The position numbers and the translations under genes are program-made. Below, piece after piece: positions 12,351 through 24,206 of a stretch of DNA of 64,000 bases; position 1 is the first letter of the stretch; every line of letters starts with the position of its first letter. Location of the stretch: positions 36,918 through 100,917 of the forward strand of contig NW_020170545.1 of assembly GCF_000524195.1 (NCBI RefSeq). Reading direction: 5' to 3'. Origin of the DNA: Echinococcus granulosus (Eukaryota > Platyhelminthes > Cestoda > Cyclophyllidea > Taeniidae). The notes beneath the pieces are model-generated. The model saw only the letters and a list, made by a program, of their open reading frames with translations, had not been told where the DNA came from and did not search any database.

Positions 12351-12774
12351 ACATGTATGGGTATGTATGCCGCATTTGTGAAACTGCTTGCAATAATAAA
12401 TTTACAACTATTTAGATGTTTTTTATTAGTGTAATTGATCACAAATATGTATGTTTGGATGGATGAATATACCTTGCATTGCTGAGGTTGTTTAAAAATA
12501 TGTATACACATCTGTAAGCATGAATATATGTCGGTTTGGTGTAAGTTCTTACAAATATTTGTACATTGATGTATAGTGTATCTATAAGTAAAGTTATTTG
12601 CAACTATACGTGATTTGATGGGTGGTTGTATTTTACTAACAAAGTATTTTACACACGTATATTTACATGGGTGCTTTTTTAGAAACATACTATACATAAA
12701 CGTTTAGATTTGTGTGGATACATTCCTCTTCGTCAAATTAATTACAACTATGCATGTATGAGGGAATGCATATT

Positions 12775-12905
12775 ATTGCAGCGCAGCGAGACTTCCCTGA
12801 AGGCGAAAGAATTTCCAATACTTGGTCGAGGCTACTGGCATGGCTCAAAGGCCAGCCCACTCAGCGAAGCGACAGTGACAGAGCCCCGAAACCTAAGCAA
12901 ACAAA
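12775..12905 (-). repeat. Interspersed repeat, short form (copy 5)
   Basis: Reverse-oriented copy: CGAGACTTCCCTGAAGGCGA, then TGGCATGGCTCAAAGGCCAG and CCCACTCAGCGAAG. It forms a second inverted pair with 12168-12350. Confidence 0.8.
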
Positions 12906-13100
12906 CAACGTATTATATATGTATGCATATATGAATAAGTTGGTGTGCTTTACTTATGAAATTAATTACATATTTGTTTGTATTGATAAATTTTCGTATT
13001 TCATAAGTAAAAGTGTTGACCCATATATAGGTGTGAATATGTGGGTGTCTTTTGCGCAAGTGAAATTGACTAGAGTTATATACTTCTGAATGTCTTAACT

Positions 13101-13984
13101 GGTGTTTTATTGATGAACCACTTTTTTCCTACCGCCCTATCCATTTACGTCAAATTTGTCGATTTGCTCCTCTCTCTCTTCCTCCTGTGGCTGGTAATAT
13201 TGTGCAGTTTCTCGATGTCATTGTGTTCTTCGATCACTGGTGCCGCTTTCTTATGCCCATTTTCTGCATATCTGTCTGAGTTCTATATGCATCGCATAAA
13301 CTATTTATATGTTTTTTGGAGCCAAAAAGTTTTGGATCCCACTGTTTACCTTGTCATCGGAGGTGCATTGAAGTTTTTGTACACTTTTATTAACACTAAT
13401 TATGGCAGTCGGGCCTTTTGTTAACGCACTTTTCGCCTACACCCTTTAAACGAAACATGTATTGCATACAATTGTGCTCTGAGTGCAGGTATTTATTATC
13501 AACTGATCAATCGTCTATGGTACCCCGAAATATTCCTGATTAAAACTTTGCCATAATTCCAGTTATGATTTGAGACACCTAGGTGTTATTGAAAAGCTAC
13601 CTAGGAACCCTCGCGAAACTGACGATGTCTCAATAACGGTCTACTGAATCTGTGTGTTCAAGGGAACCGGATCAATAAACATTATTTCTCCATGTAAAAC
13701 AATCAGGAGTAACCATCGATTACTGCCAACAATAAAATTGACTGTCATATATCTTTTTGAAATGTAGATCTGAAGGATTTAGAGTGATAAAGTTAGCTGT
13801 ACCATTACCATAGGTCAGGGAAAAAAACATGTCTATTAGGGTTTGTATTTTAGTTATGTCAATGTTGGTGGAAAGCATTCTAGCACTGCGCTCTCCGTTT
13901 AAAAACAGTGTAAAATACCTAGAAACTGGGTCCTAAAGGCTAGAGATACGAAAGTGTAGCACGTTTGTCATTCAATTCACCGTT
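13101..13984. other. Intergenic, no gene recognised
   Basis: AT-rich sequence without a recognisable gene. A 104-codon plus-strand ORF at 13110-13424 is hydrophobic and low complexity, with no family match and no splice support; it is probably chance. Confidence 0.55.
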
Positions 13985-14150
13985 TTGGTGAAGGGCTAGA
14001 TTTGGCCTTGGCCATTGCAACTTCGACAGGTAAGGTGGCCCTCTAGGCTATGCTAACAGTCGTAACGCCATTTTCATGCTAAATTTACATACTTTCTTTG
14101 GGTATTAATCAATCTTTAGCCTGCAGTAAAGTCTCGGTGTGAAGTAAAAC
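13985..14150 (+). repeat. Interspersed repeat, short form (copy 6, diverged)
   Basis: Weakly conserved copy: GTTTTGGTGAAGGGC, CTTCGACAGGTAAGGTGGCC and GCAGTAAAGTCTCGG in family order. It lies about 200 bp upstream of the duplicated SND1 segment. Confidence 0.5.
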
Positions 14151-14349
14151 GTTAAGGTAGGTCTGATATCATAACAAAGGCTTCCGTGAATAATCTACAG
14201 AAAAAATTGAGCAAATGCATTCAAAAATATGCAGTTGTAGATCCTTAAATATATTTGCGAAAGGAATTATTTGACACCAATTATGGTGTATGCAATGATG
14301 ATGCAGCTTTGTGCAATTCCGAATTTTGGCCGCTTATTTTAGGTTTGTA

Positions 14350-16318
14350 CTAAAGTTTTGGTAATATGCAACACACCACAATTGTTTGTTGTTATTCCAT
14401 TATTTTTATTTTCGGCGATTTAAATATTGCCATTGTTTTAATTGGTCATCGTAGAGGCTCGGTGGTTGTCGGAGATTTTGTGTCACATAGTTGCCACGTG
14501 TTTGTGCCAATGGCTAGACCGCCTATTTTCTGTGGATTCGGGAAACTCGTGAGTTTGAAAGATTTGTCTGACCGATGGTCTTCTATCACTTCTGCAATTG
14601 TACATTCAATTCTTTGCTATGCCCTTTTTGCTTCTCCAATGGCTATCAATACTATTTTGTGCTACTGTAGTACTCAGATTATCGAAGGTAGACATATGCG
14701 TACTGCCTAATCATTTTAGAAGAATTTTTTCAGTGTTTGATGGACAGGGTGCGCTTTCTAACAACAGCTCGCAGACGGTTGGCTTTCAGATTCATGACCA
14801 GACTTCCCATTTCAAGGTGTTTTTTAGGGCTTCACCCCATTTGATTTGATGCCACATGCATTTAGGTTACCAACACATGAATCTTGCATCAACCCATCCC
14901 AAGCTTTTACCAGGTTAGGAAGTTTTGTAACTCTAAAGACAATAGTTTGCCTTTTGTTCTTTATCTCCCGTTTTGCTATTGAGACGTTGGAGGCTCTCTA
15001 CTCCTCCGGATTTTGCTTTGCGTATCATGCCTACGTTTGAGTAGCATCTTTATGGGTGTTCAGTGTAGTTGAATGCGTGATTCCTTTCATGTGGCGCGAT
15101 TGTTTTCATGGCGTTCGTTAGTCTGTTCAGTGGGAAGGCATTTATATCATACGGAGCGAATAATTAGATCACTCGCTTTGTATTCTGACGCTATTTCTGT
15201 GATTTGGCTTAGATCATGCGGCTACTCTGACTTCAGGCTGTGTGACGCAACAGCTTTGATAACTTCAGTCATGTCTTGTATTATTCGCTTTCTGACAAAT
15301 AATCGTTGCTATGTAGCGTAGTCGATAAAGTCTTCATATTGTAGGTTTTATCTGGTGATACTATAGTCATCCGTGACCGTGCCCAGGACGGCCCTCCCTC
15401 GGCACGTACAGTAATTTTGTCAAATATCAGCTCCCCGAAGGTGGCCAAGAGGCTCAACCCCTCTGGAGAGCCTACCTCTGACGAACCCTTTGGTTGGATA
15501 GCGCGTGAATTTGTGCGTTCGAAAGTAGTTGGAAAGGAGGTGTGCTACACTGTCGAGAATCAGATTGGTTCCGATCGCGTGTATGGATCTGTGTTCCTGG
15601 GAAGGGATTCCGGTGCTCAAAACCTTACTCACCTCCTTGTGAGTGAGGGTTTGGCTCAGGTGCGACGCAACGTGAGTCAGGCTATGATCGAAAAGAGTCC
15701 AACTTTGCAAGCACTCATTGGGCTAGAGGAGAAAGCCAGGGCCGATCGAAAGGGGTTTTGGTCTGGCTCCGAGGTTGGCGCGCCGCGTAACATCTGCTGG
15801 AATATTTTGGACCCAACGAACTTTTTTAACCTCCATGTTGGGAAGCCCCTTCACGGCGTTGTTGAGTTTGTTCGTGAGGGTAACACGATGCAGATTCAGC
15901 TCTTCCCAGTTGATGAGGACGTCACTCAAACCTATTACAACATCACGGTGCTCCTCTCAGGTATCAAGACTCCGGGCTCAAAGGTGGTTGAGGGTTCTCG
16001 TGTTTACGATCCCTTTGCTCTTGATGCGCAATTCTTTGTGGAGTCGCGTCTTCTCCAACGCGATGTCACTGTCATCCTAGAAAGCATGAGCAACAGCTTA
16101 TTCGTAGGCAGTGTTCTCCATCCAAATGGCAATATTGCCCTCTTTCTGCTGCGTGAAGGATTGGCGCGGTGCTTGGAGTGGAACCTGGCAGTTGTGAGTC
16201 TGGAGGCTGGTGGAGCTGAAGCCTATCGCAGTGCTGAACAAAAGGCTAAACAAAAAAGCCTTCGCATTTGGGAAGATTACGTTCCACCAGCTGGTGAATT
16301 TGCAGATGCCTCGGAAGG
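14350..16318 (+). repeat. Segmental duplication, right copy (SND1 5' part)
   Basis: Counterpart of 4130-6098 in direct orientation, about 10.2 kb apart. It lies inside the intact SND1 gene and is the likely donor, because the gene continues normally past the breakpoint. Confidence 0.85.
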
Positions 16319-18826
16319 AGCCGCAAAGACTGAGAAGAAAGCGCCATACATGCAGGCCGACTACACGGGTGTGGTGGTCGAAGTAGGCAATGGAGATAAT
16401 GTTCTTGTGCGCTGTCAAGACAGCATAGTTCGAAAATTCTTTCTCTCCAGTGTACGACCACCCCGTGAAGTTCCGGAGATGAGCAGACCACAACAGACCG
16501 TTCCTCGTCCGCTTTATCAAGTGCCTTATCTATATGAGGCTCGGGAGTTTCTGCGTAAGCGTTTGATAGGAAAGCAGGTTAGGGTGCAGATCGACTACGT
16601 ACAGTTAAAACCACAGGGAAGCACACTGGCTGATCGTGTGTGCGCCACAATCCTGGTGGGTGAAAATAATATCGCTGAAGCCCTTGTGCAACGTGGTCTT
16701 GGGTCGGTGGTCCGCTATCGCAATGCGACAGACTCTCGATCCCGGCACTACGATGCTCTCAGGGCGGCGGAGGCTGCAGCCCAGAAAAAAGGTGTTGGTA
16801 TCTTCGATCCCAAGGACGTACCCGTTCATCGGCTCTCAGAGCTTGGAGGCAAGTTTTTTGCTTCTTTGCATTGTTCTTTATTGCTTGTAACTTGACGATT
16901 GATTTTGTCTAGGCAATGTGGCGAAATCTCGACAATTTCTTTACTCTCTTCAACGTGCTGGGGCTGTAGATGCCCTCGTTGAGTTTGTCGCATCGGCGTC
17001 TCGTCTGCGGGTAGAAATTCATCGGGAGAACCTACTTTGTGCTATTCTTGCTGCTGGAGTCATTTGTCCCCGACCCTCTAGGTGAGGCTGTCAAGGTTCT
17101 TATAATGTCAGTAAATAGCTAGTCATTGCTTTGCCTCTGGGTTTTTATGTAATTGCGATGCGTAGTCTTCGCAATTAGTAGCTACAACCGTGCCTGCATA
17201 CTGGTTGTCTTAGTTTCCCAACCATACGTATAATTTTAGGATATCTTTCTTCCATCCCAAAGTAGGTTTAATTGTAGTCGCGCTTTGTTCATCACTTGTT
17301 CTTCAATTCCGTTGTGTGTTTCTCGCTATTGGACGAGTATTCAGTTGCTTATACCATCTTCAATAACGTTTTTTAACTTTCACAAAGGAAATTGCCTAAT
17401 CAGCCCGAAGAAGCCAGTGAGCCTTTTGGTGACGAAGCCCGTGAATATACTCATGATTTAGTCATGCAACGTGAGGTCAAATTTGAGGTCGATGGAATGG
17501 ACCGTTTGGGTAATTTGATTGGCTGGATTACCCTGCCCTCCGAAGTGAGGGTCACTGCGACAGGTGCTAGAAAGGGGAAGAAGGGAGGGCCTTTCATATC
17601 CAGCAAAGATTTGAGTGCAGTCCTGGTTGCCCGCGGCTATGCAACTGTGAACCGAGCGCCGAATGTTCAGCGCTCTAGTCACTTCGCCTCACTCCTGAGA
17701 GCTGAGTCATTCGCGCAGGAGCACAATCTCGGTCTGTGGTCTTCGCCAGAGTTTCGTGCCTCTTGGAATGCTGATGTGAATGTTGTTGAAGGTGATGGCC
17801 AAGATTGTTCTGACGCTTCGAAATCAATGAATGGCTTGCTGTTTGTCAGAGATCTCCAGAATGCGCACCTTGATGCCGAGATTATCAGAAAATCGACATC
17901 GGATCGACTTGTAAGTTGGAAGTGACAAACGTATATCCGTAATGTATCCTCGATTTTGATTCTTTTGTTCGTCTTGTTTATTTAGAAATCAGCTAATCTT
18001 GCACAAGTGACTACCATAAGCAACCCGGCAGCGGGAAACAATGGTTTCCGGTTCTTTGTTCATCTAAACAGTCGAACGGCTCTAGTAAACACCATAAACC
18101 GGGAGTTAAATTCACCCAACTTTCCTTCTGTGGAGTCTTCCACAGACTTCCAGCCAAAGCGGGGTATGGTCTGTGCAGCTCGGTTCTCCATCGACAATCT
18201 CTGGTATCGAGCCCGCATTCTTCGTGTGATTCAAAAGATTGTGACTGTTCTCTTCATTGATTTTGGAAATGAGGAGGCCATTGATACCAGTGTCGGTAGT
18301 GCTCCAAGACTCGCAGCTCTGCCGAGAAATCTTGCAAGTCAAGATCCTCTGGCGACTGAATACCGGCTGGCATACGTTCAGCTTCCTCCAGACCCCGATG
18401 ATCGCGAGGCTGCTTTAGACTATCTTGCTCGCGAAATAGGAGACCAGGATGTGAGTTTTGGGTACATCTATTCGCCTGGATGCCTGTGATTTGGAAATTT
18501 ACGTCCTTTTCAAATCTTTCTAGATTCGCGTGAGTCCTGTTCCAGGTCCACCGACACCTTGTGGAAAAGACGACAATCGCCCCATCCAGAGTGCCGTTGT
18601 CTACGTGACTCGGAAACAAGTGGCTGAGTCCTCGAGTTCGACTCAGTCAACACCGGAATTTGTTGATGTGGGTGAACAGCTGTTGCGTGATGGCCTGGCT
18701 TACATGGAGAATGTTCGTATGCCTCCGGACATATGTGTCCACTACTCGGAGGCACAAAAGGCGGCAATGGGTACCCGCGCGAACATATGGCGCTATGGCG
18801 ATTTTCGCGATGACGACATGGATTAG
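14510..18826 (+). CDS. SND1: Tudor staphylococcal nuclease (SND1/Tudor-SN)
   Basis: Complete six-exon gene, 1000 aa: 14510-14548, 15345-16848, 16913-17081, 17388-17910, 17986-18450, 18524-18826. The exons join in frame to a protein collinear with animal SND1: SN1 about 14-165 (VLSGDTIVIRD), SN2 about 180-330, SN3 about 345-510 (LYQVPYLYEAREFLRKRLIGK), SN4 about 515-700, and an extended Tudor domain about 750-860 (DNLWYRA, FIDFGNEE, the aromatic-cage region) followed by the split C-terminal SN5 ending RYGDFRDDD. SND1 is a cytoplasmic and nuclear RNA-binding scaffold linked to RISC, splicing, RNA decay and transcription; its Tudor domain binds methylated arginine. The family is usually about 900 aa; the extra length lies mostly in linkers. 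Intron 2 must use a GC donor to keep frame. The start is the ATG whose short exon gives the expected CGxGK/VLSGD junction, but the frame is open upstream to 14366, so a longer N terminus is possible. Confidence 0.93.
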
Positions 18827-20094
18827 ATTTGTCGGGTTTTAAAGCCCCTCGTTTCATCCTTAATCTTTTTTCACTATCTCGAATATGGTTTGAACGTCTT
18901 TCCTTCGGCGCATGTGTTAACTGTGTACAACAAACACTTTTGTATAATTATCCTGACAAAGCATGTGGGCGTGTGTGCCTTCCTTCTTCCCTGACGCCTA
19001 GTTATTCAATCCCATATTTGCTTCCCGAAATAGTAATTTTTTGTCTAACTGGACCTAGTTGTCATTACTGTCTCCGGCTTGGGTCCTTTTCAGGCTGTGC
19101 AACGGTCTGGGTCTGCACTACGCGCCGATTTCCCGTTCGGGTTGGATCGTGTGACATTCCGCTTACACATTTCCTTTTGTCTAGTTGAAGGTGATTTTGG
19201 AATTCGTCCTACGATAATAGTCTCACTGGTGGATAGCGCTATTTTCCACCCGAAAGCGGTATGCCAAACCGCTATCTAATCGTGCATTTCCCACCTTGTG
19301 TCAATGGCGATGCCGTGCTGGTAGGTCGATCTTTGCATCTTCCTCCTCTGTGTCCTAGTATTGCAGTGGGCTGGGCATTGGACGATTTACTAACCACCTG
19401 GAGGTCGGCATTTATTTTAATGACTTGATTCTTTTTTGCCGCATGTAAGGACTTTGATTTTTCATTTTAGAACTTAATCCAGTGGTGTTGAGCGTTTTCC
19501 AGCTACCAACAGCTGGTAAGCTCCATGGTTTTACCTGAAGTAAATAAAGTACAATCCTGAGGTCGAGGAGTTATTCGTGATTTGTTAATGCATCGTCCCA
19601 CTGCCAAGTATCAAACGAGGCTGGTATAAAGATTTGATGAGTTTCCTGTCGTTTTTGTTATGAAGACAAGTTCCAACACCTGTCTCCTTAACTGGATATG
19701 GCTAGATAAACATTCGAATGCAGTATATGAGAATTGGATATCATTATTTAGGGGGTCTGCAATTCAGCTCGTGGATTTGTAGTACACTGGTGGTAGCGGA
19801 GAGCGAGTCGCATTGTAAGGGACAACCACCTTGATTTCCATTCCTGAATGCTAAGTCTTAACGTGATGGGAAGCTGTGATGACCTTTAACAAAAGGGTTG
19901 AAAATAGCGTCTACCTCCTGCAACTACTTTAGTCCAGCGTCTCGCGCGACTGCTATTTACACTAGCCGTGGTCATGAACCATTTGGAAAAGTTTGTTATG
20001 GAGCTGTCCATGGAACCTTCATGAAGATGTCAATGAAGTGAGCATGTGATAATTCCTCCACCTCTCAACCATCTGGATAGTATCTAGCTGGGCA
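18827..20094. other. Intergenic, 3' of SND1
   Basis: No gene recognised. An AATAAA word lies near 19543, about 700 bp beyond the SND1 stop. A short stretch near 19670-19715 (CTTAACTGGATATGGCTAGA) resembles the start of the long-form repeat at 38130 and may be a detached piece of it. Confidence 0.5.
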
Positions 20095-20535
20095 CAGTTG
20101 GGCAGCAGTGAAGTGAGAACATAGTGACAAGTAGGAATGGACGCCATACATACATACAGCTCCCAAACAGGACGAACCACCAGATTTAGTGAAATTGCCC
20201 CTGGGGATTCGTGATGTTTCAGTTGGCTAGCTGTCATGTCAATTACACGCAAATTCGGCACCGACTATGTTGTAATGGCCGATGCGGGAGGTTGACCAAG
20301 GGGAGTCATGTAACACTTTGATGATTTGTGTATCTCATAGAGTTTCACGGGCACTTAAGGCTTCGAGATTTAACTTCCGCTAAGCGACATGGCCTTTGGA
20401 ACATGCCAGCAGCCTCCAACCCTTTTGCATGGCAGCGCTACATCTTTTGTCCTAGTATTGACTTCTTTTGTCGTCAGGACAGACGCAGGGCACTATAGCT
20501 CCATGGAACCAGCGTAGAGACCGAATAGGCCTATG
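20095..20535 (+). repeat. Interspersed repeat, long form (copy 7)
   Basis: Contains the long-form words GGAATGGACGCCATAC, CACCGACTATGTTGTAATGGCC, GGTTGACCAAGGGGAG and CACGGGCACTTAAGGCT. It then has the short-form tail with GACATGGCCTTTGG, CATGCCAGCAGCC and TTTTGTCCTAGTATT. Confidence 0.75.
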
Positions 20536-21558
20536 GTGTTACACTCAAAATTCGAAAAAAAGGTCGTTATACTTCAGAGCACTTTCAGTTATGCTCAAGT
20601 TATGGAGCATTTCTCCACAACATCTATCTGACTAAACAGACAATGATTCCCTCAAGCCTTCTGTACAAAGCATTCAAAGAAGTTGAGGAATTGAAATGTC
20701 TAACAAAGTCTCCAATGCAATAAAACTAGCTCATGTCACGTCTCTTTGTGTAAGTACTTTGTGCGTCTACACAGCTATCCCACTGTAACGCATACCCGAT
20801 CTTGAAATCCTGTTGCTCTCATTTCCTCGCTAATGACAAGGGTCTATTTTACCACTGAACTACAAAATTTGCGGTACTAAGAATCATCCATTAGCCGCAC
20901 AGTCAATAAGGTTTTTATTTTTGTAAGTCACAGGCTACTTTTCCGTCAGCACAACATAGCAAATACTAAGATTTCGGCGAATATATGGGAACTTGGGACA
21001 CGATGCGCCACCAGAACGCGCAATGCGATTGGTTAATTTTACACCTAAATACAGCCAATCACATTCGGGAAAGGTCTTTCTTCAATTTCATTCTTAAACC
21101 CCGTCGCCGTAGCGGTTGGAAACGAAGGGAATGTAGTAAATTGTCTGCAGCCTCTTTGGACCACTAAATAACCAGTAATTCATTTTGGACAGTTAAGATT
21201 ATTTCAGTTACGGATACTAATTTTTCTCAGTGAAATTTCCTAGAAAAAACGTGCTTACCATTCCCAGTTCTTTTGATGCTCTTGGATTGGACGCAAATGA
21301 AAAAAAAGTTTTCTGCTTAGGGGCTGAAAAGTCTTCTTGACCTCTATATTAAACTAAAAACCCAACCTTAAAATTTGATTAATCGATTCCGTTATGCATC
21401 ACAAAAATACTTTATTTGCTCAAGCAGTTAATTCAATCTGAAGAACTCCCTCCAAGCCTAGCCTCAAAAATTCGTGAACATATTAATAAAAGATATCAAG
21501 TATGCAGACCAAGTGTGTACCCTCTTTATAATACGGATACCGAGTCGGACATATGCCA
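20536..21558. other. Intergenic, no gene recognised
   Basis: Mixed-composition non-coding DNA. The only ORF of note (20985-21167, 60 codons) has no recognisable features. Confidence 0.5.
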
Positions 21559-21978
21559 CTAGGGCTCATGTGATTGCGCATAGACAAAGTGGGCATAGCG
21601 CTCAAAGTCAATAAAGTCCTCCTGTGCCAGACCTTTCAAGGGTATTTTTCCATCCCCAGCGTACCACACGTAGTTGGGCGTGTAGGTGAGAGGTACCTCG
21701 TCCTCCCCAACCTCATCAGCTCCATGAGTTCGCAGGTGCGTCTGTTTGATGCAGGCACGCTTGATCGCACCCCAGAGAGCGTGGAGGAGGAAGGCGAAGT
21801 GTACAACAATTACCGTGCCAATAATCGCTGCGAGAATTACGTTGTATACAGCACTGCACTGCTCCCAGGCTAACTCTTGTTCCTCTACTGAAACTGGTGT
21901 TGCTGCCTGAAGAAGTTGAAGATCATTCTTTTCCTTAAAAGGAGAACTAATTGACAAGAATGAATGAAAGTAGGACAT
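21559..21978 (-). CDS. Unrecognised single-pass membrane protein (probable 3' exon)
   Basis: A 139-codon frame, clearly more protein-like than its surroundings. A Gln/Glu-rich segment precedes a strong membrane segment at about residues 44-68 (VYNVILAAIIGTVIVVHFAF), flanked on the C-terminal side by basic residues (IKRACIKQ). A 65-residue polar tail follows, containing PNYVWYAGDG and DFIDFERYAHFVYA. The Lys/Arg side suggests a cytoplasmic C terminus (inference). The family is not recognised. An acceptor-like CTTCTTCAG ending at 21907 would start the exon at codon GCA (21906), so the first ~24 residues from the ATG at 21978 may be intronic, with the true start in an upstream exon between 22 and 24 kb. 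It may be a lineage-specific protein. Confidence 0.55.
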   Translation of the reverse strand: MSYFHSFLSISSPFKEKNDLQLLQAATPVSVEEQELAWEQCSAVYNVILAAIIGTVIVVHFAFLLHALWGAIKRACIKQTHLRTHGADEVGEDEVPLTYTPNYVWYAGDGKIPLKGLAQEDFIDFERYAHFVYAQSHEP

Positions 21979-24206
21979 TAGCGACGTAAAGTTAGCCTAA
22001 GTGTTCTACTTCTCAGCAAATGACGGAAAGGTAACACTAACTACGCCTCTTGAAAAGAATGAACTTACCTTAAGTATTTCAAAGCCAGTCACTTCCTGTA
22101 ATAGAAAACCCATAAAGAGAAGGAATATATGGAAATCGAAATTAAGGGGATATGCTAGCGTCTTCTTGGCTCAATGGAAAGCTAATATATAACTTTTGTT
22201 CCTATCTCAACTATAGTTTCAAGTCGAAGCAGAACGGTGTGGCCACGGGGATAACTTAGAGCGGAAATTAATGAATAAGGTGGCACTTGTTCTCGGCATG
22301 CAGTCACCTGCTCGGCATTCTCACTTTCCCTGACCTTGACTCAGGTCTCCTTGCCACGGCGTCCCAGTTCTTGGCATTTCGATTAGCAATTTTGCAATCT
22401 TTCTGTTCCATTGGTCATAGCGTGAGTATCTAATGCAGCCTTGCAAAAGGAGCAGCAAAGAAGGGCCCTACAGTTAAGTAGCTGGGGTGGCTATTTGGGA
22501 CGATTCAGCAGTACTTAAAATATGGGTAGATATTTTGATATTTACCGCTCGCCTAGGAAATTGCTTGACCTTTCACTGACCTGCCCCCAAGTGGCTTTTG
22601 GCCACTATTCAAGCTTTATCAATGCTGGGAAGTCGAACGACTAATTAACCTTAAGCGAGCATTTCTAAAGAAGGCCCGTATGATCCTCATCCCTAATGAA
22701 GTTGCGCCTGGAAAAGGATGGCATAGAGCGTAGTAATGAAGGGTCTTTTATCCAGTTTTAAGAATGACTTCATTTTCCGCAATCCCTGGAGGAATCTTCA
22801 TTCTCTTTCCATGAAAATAATCTCTTTCAAAGCCTAGCGTTCAAGACGAAGCCAATTTATTAATAGCAAAGCTATTAGTAACTGCAATTTAGACACATTT
22901 TGCCTGCTTGTAATTTGCTGAAATTGTACATCTAAAATTTAAGAGCAAGGGGAAATTTTCTTTATTAAAGCGAATAGGTATATTTGAAGTTCTGCCACTG
23001 AAATAAACTCCTCCCCTCCCCCCCTCCTATGTGCCTAAACAAAAAAGCATTAAAGCGATGTCAGGATTACAAGCTGAACAAGTATTGCTCAGAGCTTTCT
23101 GGGTCCCTTCAATAAAGTCGAAGTGACCATTTTAGACTCATTCTGTCTGAAACATCAAATAAACATATTTTCTCTTTTTTGACTAAAATACTTCAGAACA
23201 ACTGTCTACGAAAAAAAATTAAGGTGTACCAAAGGTGTTGTGGCGCATAACTTGTCGTACCTTAGGGTGAAACCCGCATATTTGCACAGCGCTGGCGTCC
23301 ACCTTATTACCAAGGTGGTCCTTATCCTCGAATGTGTCCACATCAAACGGCTGAATAGTTGGTATTTCCGCAGGATCTAAACAGTTCATACTTCTTGCAC
23401 TAACAAGTCAGTCACTTAATTGACATTTTTGAAATTCACCCCACGTGTTAGTCAAGGGGTAATTACGTCAAGGAGACTGCACAAATGAAGGTACGGAACT
23501 TGCGATCCAATATGAAAAAATGATATTAAGACCTGGATACGTGACAGCGAGGTCCCCACGTTTGCTACTAAGGCAATGACGTAACGCTTCAGACGAATGC
23601 TACAGTGCTTCGACGCACGAAACTCAACCATCTACACATTCAGGGGTCCTGGGCGCAGAACTGCCTGCCCAACGAAAATCCTAACCAGGATAGGATTCAT
23701 AAAACCCGTGTAAACTGACCGTGTAAACGCAACTGGCTGATTCGTCCTGCAACTTAAACTTTTACAGTAAATTCGTCCTCAAAGCTCCTATATTAGTGAA
23801 TAATAGTCACATTCTAATTCTATATACTACATAGATCGACACGTCTCATCATCCAGGCGCCACTAGGTAAATGGGTAGGGTAAGTCAGCAAGTTTCTACC
23901 ACGAAAAGATCATTAAAATCAGTTTTGATAAAACAAAACTTGGTTGAAGGTAATTAACTAGAGACCACGAAGGTGACAGCCTCAATTAGTGAAATTCGGG
24001 TCTAGTATCTACACTACGGCTTTCAGTGTACGATGGAAAAATGCTCAAGCACGAAAAATAGATTAGCACTGAGACTCAGTATTAAATTGTAAAGACAAAA
24101 TTAGTTGGAAGCAAGAGTTCGTGAGATAACAGTAGCATAGGTAAAAGGGAGCATTTAAGGGAGGGGGTTACTGGATCATCACAGAATATAGAGTACTTCC
24201 GACGGC
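21979..24206. other. Intergenic, no gene recognised
   Basis: No coding family detected. A pyrimidine-rich tract lies near 23004-23027. It may hold upstream exons of the minus-strand membrane protein, but none could be joined with confidence. Confidence 0.45.

Larger units (their letters stand above)
10720..13100. repeat. Degenerate tandem field with TAATT...TACAAA core
   Basis: Variants of a core reading roughly GTAATTGATTACAAATATGTATG recur, usually spaced about 45-63 bp apart. Clear examples lie near 10830, 10958, 11365, 11445, 11740, 11920, 11970, 12028, 12075, 12124, 12380, 12430, 12538, 12585, 12733 and 12950. The array is broken by interspersed repeats at 12168-12350 and 12775-12905. 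All ORFs in this stretch are low complexity and not credible. Confidence 0.55.

Noticed and set aside
13110..13424. 104-codon hydrophobic ORF
   Set aside because: Composition is driven by T-rich DNA; no conserved domain or supporting splice sites.
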